Assembly (NCBI RefSeq): GCF_000526235.1
Contig: NZ_JAFR01000002.1
Coordinates: 1 to 47,159 of the forward strand
From: Acholeplasma granularum ATCC 19168
GTDB lineage: Bacteria > Bacillota_I > Bacilli_A > Acholeplasmatales > Acholeplasmataceae
Direction: 5' to 3'
Length of the DNA: 47,159 nucleotides
Under the pieces are notes generated by a model, which ran no database searches, had not been told where the DNA came from, and was given only the letters and a program-made list of their open reading frames with translations. Position numbers and translations under genes: made by a program. Positions 26,293 through 33,317 of the stretch are shown one piece after another. Numbering within the stretch: the first letter of the stretch is position 1; every line of letters starts with the position of its first letter.

Positions 26293-27876
26293 ATGTTAAA
26301 TGTTTCAAACGTAACGTATCAAATAGGAAAAGATATTTTATTTGAAGATGTTAATATTAAGTTTACAAAAGGAAATTGTTATGGGATTATTGGTGCTAAT
26401 GGTGCTGGTAAATCTACATTTTTAAAAATACTTGCAGGTAAATTATCTACAACACGTGGTGTGATTACAATGCAACAAAATCAAAGATTATCTTTCTTAG
26501 AACAAGATCAATTTAAATATGATGAATTTACAGTTATGGATACAGTCATTCAAGGTAATAAAAAGTTATATCAAATTATGATTGAAAAAAATGCAATCTA
26601 TGCCAAAGAAGACTTTACTGAAGCAGACGGTATTAAAGCAGGAGAATTAGAAAGTTTATTTGATGATATGAATGGCTGGAATGCTGAATCAGATGCAGCA
26701 ATTTTATTAACCGGTCTAGGTATAGAAGTAGATAAACATTATGAGTATATGAAAGATTTATCAGGTAATGATAAGGTTAAAGTTTTACTTGCACAAAGTT
26801 TATTTGATAACCCAGATGTATTATTACTTGATGAGCCTACAAACCATTTAGACAGTAAAGCTGTATTATGGTTAGAAAACTTTTTAATGGATTTTGAAAA
26901 CACAGTAATTGTTGTATCACACGATAGATATTTTTTAAATAAAGTATGTACACATATTGCAGACATTGATTATAAACAAGTAACCCTTTATGCAGGTAAT
27001 TATGATTTTTGGTATGAATCTAGCCAATTAATGTTAAAACAAGCAAAAGAAGCTAATAAGAAAAGTGAAGAAAAGATTAAAGAACTTCAAGATTTTATTG
27101 CAAGATTTAGTGCAAATGCATCAAAGTCTAAACAAGCAACATCTAGAAAAAAAGCACTAGATAAAATAGAATTAACAGAAATTAGACCATCAACTAGAAG
27201 ATATCCATATGTAAACTTTAAGTTTGAAAAACCTTTAGGTGATGACATCTTAAAGGTAGAAAACTTAACTAAAACAATAGATGGCATAAAAGTTTTAGAT
27301 GATATTTCATTTACATTAGGTAAAGAAGATAAAGTTGCTTTTATTGGATTAAATGAAAAAGCAACAACAGTTTTATTTAACATATTAAATGGTTATGATA
27401 CACAAGATTCTGGAACCTTTAAATGGGGTGAAACTGTAATTAAAGGTTACTTTAGAAAAGATAACAATGATGAGTTTAAAAAACCTATTGTTATGGTTGA
27501 TTGGCTAACTAATTATTCTAAAAATAAAGAGCATACATATGTAAGAGGATTCTTAGGTAGAATGCTATTTAGTGGCGAGGATGCATTAAAGAAAATTAAT
27601 GTATTAAGCGGTGGTGAGCGTGTAAGATTATTATTTTCAAAAATGATGATTGAAGAGAAAAACACACTGATATTAGATGAACCTACAAACCACTTAGATA
27701 TGGAGTCTATTACCGCTTTAAATAAAGGTTTACAAGAATTTAAAGGGGTAGTATTATTTACATCAACAGATCATCAGTTAGTATCTTCAACAGCAAATAA
27801 ATTATATGAAATATCAGAAGATGGAAAACTTATTTTACATATAACAAGTTATGATGAGTATTTAGAATCTAGATAG
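26293..27876 (+). CDS. ABC-F ATPase (YkpA/YbiT-like), second site degenerate
   Basis: 527 residues, two ABC domains in one chain and no membrane segment, as in the ribosome-associated ABC-F family. Domain 1 has Walker A GANGAGKST (~34-42), signature LSGNDKV (~156-162), Walker B LLLDEPTNHLD and an H-loop SHDRYFLN. The linker holds many Lys and Glu and NASKSKQATSRKKALDKIE. In domain 2 the Walker A reads GLNEKATTVLF, with no Lys at the P-loop position, and the H-loop reads STDHQ instead of SHD. Its LSGGERVRLL and LILDEPTNHLD are intact. Only one of the two composite ATP sites is canonical. A GGAGG site precedes the ATG. Role in translation is inferred from the family. Confidence 0.9.
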   Translation: MLNVSNVTYQIGKDILFEDVNIKFTKGNCYGIIGANGAGKSTFLKILAGKLSTTRGVITMQQNQRLSFLEQDQFKYDEFTVMDTVIQGNKKLYQIMIEKNAIYAKEDFTEADGIKAGELESLFDDMNGWNAESDAAILLTGLGIEVDKHYEYMKDLSGNDKVKVLLAQSLFDNPDVLLLDEPTNHLDSKAVLWLENFLMDFENTVIVVSHDRYFLNKVCTHIADIDYKQVTLYAGNYDFWYESSQLMLKQAKEANKKSEEKIKELQDFIARFSANASKSKQATSRKKALDKIELTEIRPSTRRYPYVNFKFEKPLGDDILKVENLTKTIDGIKVLDDISFTLGKEDKVAFIGLNEKATTVLFNILNGYDTQDSGTFKWGETVIKGYFRKDNNDEFKKPIVMVDWLTNYSKNKEHTYVRGFLGRMLFSGEDALKKINVLSGGERVRLLFSKMMIEEKNTLILDEPTNHLDMESITALNKGLQEFKGVVLFTSTDHQLVSSTANKLYEISEDGKLILHITSYDEYLESR

Positions 27877-27886
27877 ATTTAAAGAT

Positions 27887-27919
27887 ATAAGGATGCTAAA
27901 AAAGGCATCCTTATTTTTA
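27887..27919 (+). terminator. terminator of ABC-F gene
   Basis: ATAAGGATGC (27887-27896) pairs with GCATCCTTAT (27905-27914), followed by a T-run. Confidence 0.9.
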
Positions 27920-28015
27920 ATAAAAAACTATTATTAAATTCTACAATGTTTTAAAGGATTTAATGTATAATAAATGTGTATATAATTACGACCATAAAAA
28001 GAAAAGGGGTAAAAT

Positions 28016-29461
28016 ATGGAACCAGGTGGATGGATTTTAATTGTCGGCATTGTAGTAGTCATATTAATAATATTTCTTGCTGCATCATATGTTAAGGTTA
28101 AACCAAACCAAGCATACATTATTACAGGACCTAAAAAGTCACGTGTTGTTATAGGAAAAGGGACATTAAGAATTCCGTTTTTAGAAAGAATTGATGCAAT
28201 TCCTCTATCACTTATTCAAACAGATATTAAAACAGATTCTGCAGTACCTACAAATGAATTTATTAATATCTTTGTAGATGGGGTAGCAAATATTCGTATT
28301 ATGACGGATGAAGACTCTATACGTTTAGCAGGTCAAATTCTTTTATCAAGAGACTTAGAAGGTATACGTATCGTTACTAAAGAGATTCTAGAAGGTAACA
28401 TGCGTGAAATTATTGGTCAAATGAAGTTAAAAGAACTTGTTCAAAACAGAGAAAAATTTGCTGAGCAAGTATATAATTCTGCAATGCAAGATATGAACCG
28501 TATGGGCCTTGAAATCATTAATATCACCATTCAAAACTTTAGTGATAAAAATGGTGTGATTGAAGATTTAGGGGTCGATAATGTAACTCAAATTAGAAAA
28601 GATGCTTCAATTGCTCGTGCGAATTCTGAAAAAGATGTAGAGATTGCAACAGCTCAAGCAAAAGAGGCTGCAAACGAGGCAAGAATTACAGCCGAGTTAA
28701 AAATAGCTGAGCAAAATACAGATCTTGAATTACGTCAAGCAGCATTAAAACAAAAATCAGATACACAAAAAGCGGTAGCTGATGCAGCTTATCAAATTCA
28801 AAGTGCAAATGAGTCTAAGAGTGTAAATATTGCTATACAAGAAGCTGAGATTGCAAAACGTACAAAAGAAATTGAGTTAAAACAAAAAGAAATTGAAGTT
28901 GAAGAAAAACGTCTAGATGCAGTTGTTAGAAAAGATGCAGATGCTAAGCGTTATGCAGCTGAACAAAAAGCTCAAGCAGACCTTTATATTCGTTCTAAAG
29001 AAGCAGAAGCTAAATATATTGAAGAATCAAGAAGAGCAGAAGCTATTAAAGTTGCTGCTGAAGCTCAAAGATTTGCTGAGGAACAACGTGCTCAAGGTAT
29101 TCAAGCTGTAGGTATTGCTGAGGCTGAAGCAATTGAGAAAAAAGCAGAAGCAATGAAGTTAATGGAAGAGGCAGCTGTATTAGAATTAATTCTAAAATCA
29201 GATGTATTACCTAAGATTGTTGAGGCTGCTGCAGCACCACTATCTAAAGTTGATAAGATCACAATGTATGGTGATGGTAACTCTACAAAACTTGTAGGTG
29301 ATATTGTAAATTCATCTACTCAAATATTATCATCCATTCAAGAATCAACAGGTATTGATTTAACCAGTTTACTTGCAGGTTATGCATCAGGTAAGTTAAC
29401 AAATAAATCTGGTGATTCTAAAGATAATCCAAAAGATAAACCAGAAAGACAATTAAAATAG
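28016..29461 (+). CDS. flotillin family membrane-scaffold protein
   Basis: 481 residues, like bacterial FloT. An N-terminal membrane segment (~6-25) is followed by a PHB/SPFH domain (~27-190: VKPNQAYIITGPKKSRVVIGKG, then IFVDGVANIRI and EILEGNMREIIGQMKLKELV). A long Ala/Glu/Lys coiled coil (~195-395) has several EA-rich repeats, and the tail is charged. Flotillins organise membrane microdomains and influence fluidity and secretion; in a wall-less cell this could matter for membrane order, which is inference. AAAAGGGG lies 8 nt before the ATG. The gene is monocistronic, with a clear terminator. Confidence 0.93.
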   Translation: MEPGGWILIVGIVVVILIIFLAASYVKVKPNQAYIITGPKKSRVVIGKGTLRIPFLERIDAIPLSLIQTDIKTDSAVPTNEFINIFVDGVANIRIMTDEDSIRLAGQILLSRDLEGIRIVTKEILEGNMREIIGQMKLKELVQNREKFAEQVYNSAMQDMNRMGLEIINITIQNFSDKNGVIEDLGVDNVTQIRKDASIARANSEKDVEIATAQAKEAANEARITAELKIAEQNTDLELRQAALKQKSDTQKAVADAAYQIQSANESKSVNIAIQEAEIAKRTKEIELKQKEIEVEEKRLDAVVRKDADAKRYAAEQKAQADLYIRSKEAEAKYIEESRRAEAIKVAAEAQRFAEEQRAQGIQAVGIAEAEAIEKKAEAMKLMEEAAVLELILKSDVLPKIVEAAAAPLSKVDKITMYGDGNSTKLVGDIVNSSTQILSSIQESTGIDLTSLLAGYASGKLTNKSGDSKDNPKDKPERQLK

Positions 29462-29481
29462 ATAAATAAAAAATAAAAATG

Positions 29482-29517
29482 AGCGTATCTAATTTGCTAG
29501 ATACGCTTATATTTTTG
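29482..29517. terminator. terminator of flotillin gene
   Basis: AGCGTATCTA (29482-29491) pairs with TAGATACGCT (29498-29507), followed by TATATTTTT. A-runs upstream give T-runs for the minus strand too, so it may also end the ogt unit. Confidence 0.9.
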
Positions 29518-29524
29518 ATAGATT

Positions 29525-29653
29525 TCATATGATGTTATAATAAGTGTCAATGTATTCTAATTTCGTAAGCATATCACCAAACGCTTCAAAATTAAGTTCA
29601 ACATAATGGGTATGTTTCACTTGGTTTAGATAAAAATCATAAAGTTTTTTCAT
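29525..29653 (-). CDS. small ORF, 42 residues, coupled to ogt
   Basis: Starts at an ATG that overlaps the ogt stop codon (ATGA), with AAGGGGGAAAG inside the end of ogt as ribosome site. The protein begins MKKLYDFYLNQVKHTHYVEL and is acidic and aromatic, with no TM segment. The overlap, good ribosome site and terminator 8 nt after the stop argue for a genuine second gene of the ogt unit. No family recognised. Confidence 0.65.
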   Translation of the reverse strand: MKKLYDFYLNQVKHTHYVELNFEAFGDMLTKLEYIDTYYNII

Positions 29654-30117
29654 AAATACTTTCCCCCTTCTTTATGTAATAAATCTATTTTTAACTGAAT
29701 ATCTGATGAGAATCCACCTAACCTGCCATCTGATTTGATCACCCTATGGCAAGGTATGACGATCAATAAAGGATTACTGCCCACCGCATTACCAACGGCT
29801 TGGTATGCTCGTGGGTTTGAAATTTTAACTGCAATATCTTTATAGGATGCAGTCTTTCCATAAGGTATCTCAATTAATTGTTGCCACACTAATTTTTCAA
29901 ATGAACTACCTTCTAAATCAAGTTTAATATCTTTAGGTATAGGTATACCTTTAAAATAGTTTTCAAGTATTTGAATATACGGTGCAGTTATTTCTTTGTT
30001 TAAAGTTAAATTTGAAAGGTCTTGATGATTATAAATATCAATAGATTTTAAACCGTTTTTGGACACTTTAATGATAAAGGTCCAATCACCATAGCTTATG
30101 AAATCATAATACAACAT
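29650..30117 (-). CDS. ogt: methylated-DNA--protein-cysteine methyltransferase
   Basis: 155 residues from the ATG at 30117, chosen because AAAGGTG precedes it; the frame is open 11 codons further to 30150, but without a ribosome site and running into the Fur-family box. It transfers alkyl groups from O6-alkylguanine to its own Cys in one turnover. The C-terminal domain has IPYGKTASYKDIA (~85-97), NPRAYQAVGNAVGSNPLL (~102-119), then IPCHRVIKSDGRLGGFSS (~122-139) with the acceptor Cys. The N-terminal domain is short. Divergent from znuA; box 1 of the zinc operator lies 16 nt upstream of its start. Confidence 0.92.
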   Translation of the reverse strand: MLYYDFISYGDWTFIIKVSKNGLKSIDIYNHQDLSNLTLNKEITAPYIQILENYFKGIPIPKDIKLDLEGSSFEKLVWQQLIEIPYGKTASYKDIAVKISNPRAYQAVGNAVGSNPLLIVIPCHRVIKSDGRLGGFSSDIQLKIDLLHKEGGKYL

Positions 30118-30132
30118 TGCATGCACCTTTCT

Positions 30133-30194
30133 TTTGCAAATCGTTTGCAAAGTCTATTTTGTGTGATATAATACTTTTGCAAATGATTCGCAAA
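30133..30194 (+). promoter_or_regulatory. znu promoter with two Fur-family (probable Zur) boxes
   Basis: Box 1 is TTTGCAAATCGTTTGCAAA (30133-30151), box 2 is TTTGCAAATGATTCGCAAA (30176-30194). Both are 19-bp near-palindromes with arms TTTGCAAA and centres 43 bp apart. Between them lies TTGCAA (30145-30150), a 16-nt spacer and TATAAT (30167-30172, preceded by TGA). Box 1 covers the -35 and box 2 the expected transcription start, so binding at either would block the promoter. The regulator is probably the Fur-family protein encoded at the end of the same operon, which would make it autoregulatory. Box 1 is close enough to affect ogt. Confidence 0.82.
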
Positions 30195-30208
30195 AGAGGG
30201 AATTCGAC

Positions 30209-31135
30209 ATGAAAAAACTATTTGTTACACTTTTTATTTTATCACCTTTATTAATTTTATATGCTTGTGGCTCATCATATCATTATGATATTGTTGTATC
30301 TGATTATTTCACATATGATATTGTTAAGCAAGTTACAGGTGATGAACTCACCATTAAAACGCTACAACCCATCCATATGGACTATCACACTTATGAACCA
30401 AGTAGCAGTGATTTAGTAGATTTAAAGAAATCAGATCTCTTTATCTATACATCCATTAATGCATCACCTTGGTTAGTATCTGAAAATAATGTATCTAGTG
30501 TCATCGGTGATGGTGCCTTTACATCTTTTGAAGTGTTACTTAATTTAGAAGTAACACATGATGAAGAAACATGGCATGATCATGAAGAAGATATGCATGA
30601 TGACCATGATCACGGATTTGACTTTATATCTAATCCGTTTTATGTAGCAACAATTGTACAAAATCTAAGTGACTACTTAGGTGAACTATATCCAGAATTA
30701 AAACAAGTATTTGATGAAAATGCACATGACTACTATGATAAACTTACCAATCTAATTACACCATATCATGAGCGTAGAGAAGCCTTAGTACCTTTAGATA
30801 TTTATTTTATTGGACATAATGCACTAAACGGCTTTAGTGAAGCATTTAATTTAAATATTATTGCACTTGATGAAAATGTATCACCTAATACAGAAGCAAC
30901 CAGTGCTCAAGTACTAGCATTTGTTAGTGCATTAAAAAATAATGGCATAACAACAATGTATATGGAAGAAACACCTGATCAAACAACAGTAAACTATATT
31001 AAAGCACAAATACCTAATATAGAAATACTTGAACTACACACCTTCCATAAAATATCTAAAGAAGATTATAAAAATAATATTGGTTACTATGAATTAATTG
31101 AAAGAAATATAAATCACTTAGAAATGGCAAATTAA
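30209..31135 (+). CDS. znuA: zinc ABC transporter substrate-binding lipoprotein
   Basis: 308 residues. Lipobox LILYAC puts the lipid-modified Cys near residue 20. Cluster A-1/ZnuA fold: DYHTYEPSSSDL (~58-69) holds the first metal His. An acidic His-rich loop (~116-134, with EETWHDHEEDMHDDHDH) is typical of zinc-specific members. FIGHNALNGFSEAF (~206-219) and MEETPDQTTV near 251-260 supply further ligands. It captures Zn(II) outside the membrane for ZnuBC. GAGGGAATTCGAC precedes the ATG. First gene of a four-gene operon. Confidence 0.92.
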   Translation: MKKLFVTLFILSPLLILYACGSSYHYDIVVSDYFTYDIVKQVTGDELTIKTLQPIHMDYHTYEPSSSDLVDLKKSDLFIYTSINASPWLVSENNVSSVIGDGAFTSFEVLLNLEVTHDEETWHDHEEDMHDDHDHGFDFISNPFYVATIVQNLSDYLGELYPELKQVFDENAHDYYDKLTNLITPYHERREALVPLDIYFIGHNALNGFSEAFNLNIIALDENVSPNTEATSAQVLAFVSALKNNGITTMYMEETPDQTTVNYIKAQIPNIEILELHTFHKISKEDYKNNIGYYELIERNINHLEMAN

Positions 31136-31139
31136 AACT

Positions 31140-31835
31140 ATGAAACCTAATTGTTCAAATTGTTTAATTGAATATAAAGATGTAACCCTTTCTTATGGTT
31201 ATTTAGACGTCATTAAGCATGCAAGTTTTACCGTGCACCAAAATGACTTTTTAAACATCGTTGGACCAAATGGTGCAGGTAAAACCACCTTAATTAAAAG
31301 TTTAATTCACCAAATCAAACCAAAACATGGACAAATCATCATGCAAGATCTAAACATGGGTTATGTGCCTCAAAAATTAACCATTAAAAGAAATATCCCT
31401 TTAACCGTATTAGAGTTTATCTATACAGGGTTTACCAAACAACGCCTTATCATATCTAAAAGTGATAAAGCACTCATCGTTGAGTGGTTAACTAAAATGA
31501 AGTTAGATACATCGCTATTAAATGAAAAGGTAAGTCACTTATCCGGTGGTCAACTACAACGTATTTATTTAATTAGAAGTTTAATATCAAATCCAGAAGT
31601 ACTCATATTAGATGAGCCTGCTAGTGCACTTGATCCTAATTTTAGAGAATATTTTTATGAACTGATTAAAGACATTAGACGAAATAACAATCTAACAATT
31701 ATTCATATTACACATGATTTAACAGATGTTATTTTGGAAAATAGTTTAGTCATGTATGTGGATCAAGAAATTAAATTCTTTGGTACATACATTGACTACA
31801 ACAAATTTGAACACGAGGGCCACCATCATGACTGA
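31140..31835 (+). CDS. znuC: zinc ABC transporter ATP-binding protein
   Basis: 231 residues, a single ABC ATPase. Walker A GPNGAGKTT (~41-49), Q-loop VPQKLTIKRNIP (~78-89), signature LSGGQLQR (~135-142), Walker B VLILDEPASALDP (~153-165) and H-loop HITHD (~188-192). It energises zinc uptake with ZnuB. The N-terminus has two Cys near residues 5 and 8, and the C-terminus ends HEGHHHD, which could touch metal. It starts 4 nt after the znuA stop, with no strong ribosome site visible, so translation may depend on coupling. Its end overlaps znuB by 8 nt. Confidence 0.93.
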   Translation: MKPNCSNCLIEYKDVTLSYGYLDVIKHASFTVHQNDFLNIVGPNGAGKTTLIKSLIHQIKPKHGQIIMQDLNMGYVPQKLTIKRNIPLTVLEFIYTGFTKQRLIISKSDKALIVEWLTKMKLDTSLLNEKVSHLSGGQLQRIYLIRSLISNPEVLILDEPASALDPNFREYFYELIKDIRRNNNLTIIHITHDLTDVILENSLVMYVDQEIKFFGTYIDYNKFEHEGHHHD

Positions 31836-32643
31836 TCTATTATTGATTTTTGATACCCTAAAGTATGGTATTATGATTGTCTTACTCCTTGGACTTACAG
31901 CAAGTTTATTAAGTCCTTTTGTTGTATTAAACGAACAAAGCTTAATCGCAGATGGACTAAGTCATGTGAGTTTTGCTGCACTAGTTGTTGGTATCTTTTT
32001 TATAGATAACCCATTTTATATTGCTATACCGATTGTCATTGTAGCATCGATATTTATAAGATGGCTTATTAGGTATACAAAAATACACGCAGATAGTGCA
32101 ATCGGTATTGTATCTAGTGTCGGTTTTGCAATCGGTTTAATTTTAATTAGATATACTAATTCTAGTATTGACTTAGAAAGTTTAATATCCGGCAACCTAT
32201 GGTTTAGAAGTGAAGTGGATGTTTATTTAACACTTGCGTTACTAGGTTTAACGTTATTATTCATTATCTTAAGTTATAGAAAACTTATTAGTATTACCTT
32301 TGATTATGAACATGCAAAATTCAGTGGTATTAAAGTGGATTTATATAATTACATATTTGCAGCCCTAACTGGAGTATTTGTAGTTATTGGTGTACGTAGT
32401 ATTGGGGTCTTATTAATTTCTAGTTTACTGATATTTCCTGTTGTAACATCAAATTTATTTGCAAGAAGATTTCCAGATCTTATGATTATTGGAAGTGTGG
32501 TGTCAACCTTAGTCATTAGTACAGGACTAATTCTTGCACACATCATGAAGCAACCTGCAGGAAGTATTATTGTGTTATTATATACACTTGTATTTCTTGT
32601 CTTATTTATTATTAAAAAAGTCATATTTAGGAGGGCTACTTAA
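31828..32643 (+). CDS. znuB: zinc ABC transporter permease
   Basis: 271 residues from the ATG at 31828, which overlaps the znuC stop (ATGACTGA) and has GAGGG 6 nt upstream; the frame is open further upstream but only inside znuC. Seven to eight hydrophobic segments. ABC-3 family blocks: SLLSPFVVLNEQSLIADGLSH region (~23-45), SAIGIVSSVGFAIGLILIR (~91-109), FSGIKVDLYNYIFAALTGVFV (~161-181) and GVLLISSLLIFPVVTSNLFA (~190-210). It forms the membrane channel for ZnuA-delivered Zn(II). Confidence 0.93.
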   Translation: MTDLLLIFDTLKYGIMIVLLLGLTASLLSPFVVLNEQSLIADGLSHVSFAALVVGIFFIDNPFYIAIPIVIVASIFIRWLIRYTKIHADSAIGIVSSVGFAIGLILIRYTNSSIDLESLISGNLWFRSEVDVYLTLALLGLTLLFIILSYRKLISITFDYEHAKFSGIKVDLYNYIFAALTGVFVVIGVRSIGVLLISSLLIFPVVTSNLFARRFPDLMIIGSVVSTLVISTGLILAHIMKQPAGSIIVLLYTLVFLVLFIIKKVIFRRAT

Positions 32644-33009
32644 ATGAAACTTACAACTAAAAGGCAAATGGTCTATGATACTTTAAAAAGAGCTAAAAAG
32701 CCTCAAAGTGCTGATGACATATATAACGCACTCGGTGGAGAAAAACTTAATTTATCTACCATTTATAGAACTTTAGAAAAATTTCATCAAGATGCACTGG
32801 TTTCTAGAAATTACTTAGACAATACAGCGTATTACTATTTAAATGAAGCTGAACACCACCATTTCATGGTGTGTGAGAATTGTCATAAGAAATATGAGTT
32901 TGATTGTCATATCGATAGTTTGATAGAAGAAATTAAAATTACTTACGGATTTAAAGTTCAACATCACGATTTAAATCTTTACGGTATATGTAAAAACTGT
33001 CAAGGATAA
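32644..33009 (+). CDS. zur: Fur-family metal regulator, probable Zur
   Basis: 121 residues, the short end of the Fur family. The N-terminal winged helix has TTKRQMVYDTLKRAKKPQSADDIY and the recognition region LSTIYRTLEKF (~37-47). The C-terminal metal domain has EAEHHHFMVCENCHKKYEF (~68-86) and CKNC (~115-118), giving the two CxxC pairs of the structural zinc site. The His cluster around 70-72 is the regulatory site. The ATG directly follows the znuB stop, with GGAGGG upstream. Its place at the end of the zinc uptake operon and the two boxes at the operon promoter favour Zur over Fur or PerR; metal specificity is inferred. Confidence 0.85.
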   Translation: MKLTTKRQMVYDTLKRAKKPQSADDIYNALGGEKLNLSTIYRTLEKFHQDALVSRNYLDNTAYYYLNEAEHHHFMVCENCHKKYEFDCHIDSLIEEIKITYGFKVQHHDLNLYGICKNCQG

Positions 33010-33055
33010 GATTGTGTGAAGTTTTGACAATCGAAGTTATTATAAAACATTAGAC

Positions 33056-33084
33056 TTTACAATTTTATGTGAATAGGTTATAAT
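33056..33084 (+). promoter_or_regulatory. promoter of the riboswitch transcript
   Basis: TTTACA (33056-33061), a 17-nt spacer and TATAAT (33079-33084). The expected transcription start is near 33091, just before P1 of the aptamer. Confidence 0.78.
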
Positions 33085-33098
33085 TTTAACATGTATCT

Positions 33099-33174
33099 TA
33101 TGTACCGTATAATTAACTAATATTCGGTAGTTAAGTTTCTACCTTAGTTCCGATAAACTAAGACTACGTACATA
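33099..33174 (+). ncRNA. purine (guanine-class) riboswitch aptamer
   Basis: All purine-aptamer elements are present. P1 is TATGTACCGTA/TACGTACATA with one bulged C; P2 is TTAACTA/TAGTTAA with loop ATATTCGG; J2/3 is GTTTCTACC; P3 is TTAGT/ACTAA with loop TCCGATAA; J3/1 starts GAC. The specificity base matching position 74 is C (33164), the guanine form; adenine aptamers have U. A 2'-deoxyguanosine variant, known in a mollicute, is not excluded without inspecting more positions. The next gene is namA at 33318. Downstream, the hairpin ATCCACCGT/ACGGTGGAT (33208-33230) and a weaker TCAATT/AATTGA hairpin with TTTTT (33232-33255) could form the expression platform. Confidence 0.88.
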
Positions 33175-33207
33175 CTCCTTCTTAAATTGAATTAAAATAA
33201 ACAATCC

Positions 33208-33255
33208 ATCCACCGTTAATGACGGTGGATTTCAATTACTACGGAATTGATTTTT
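33208..33255 (+). promoter_or_regulatory. possible expression platform of the purine riboswitch
   Basis: A strong 9-bp hairpin (33208-33230, loop TAATG) without a T-run is followed by a weak terminator-like hairpin TCAATT (33232-33237)/AATTGA (33245-33250) and TTTTT. TTCAATT (33231-33237) can instead pair with AATTGAA (33185-33191), giving two mutually exclusive folds. No segment clearly pairs with the 3' strand of P1, so the link to ligand binding is unclear. An extended -10 TGTTAAAAT at 33288-33296 may give namA a second promoter. Confidence 0.4.
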
Positions 33256-33317
33256 AAGTGATTTGGGTAATCTAATGAGATAGCGCATGTTAAAATAGAA
33301 GTAAGTGGAGGTTAAAT

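Noticed and set aside
31756-31827. N-terminal extension of ZnuB
   Set aside because: It runs out of phase inside znuC; the ATG at 31828 overlapping the znuC stop is the natural start.
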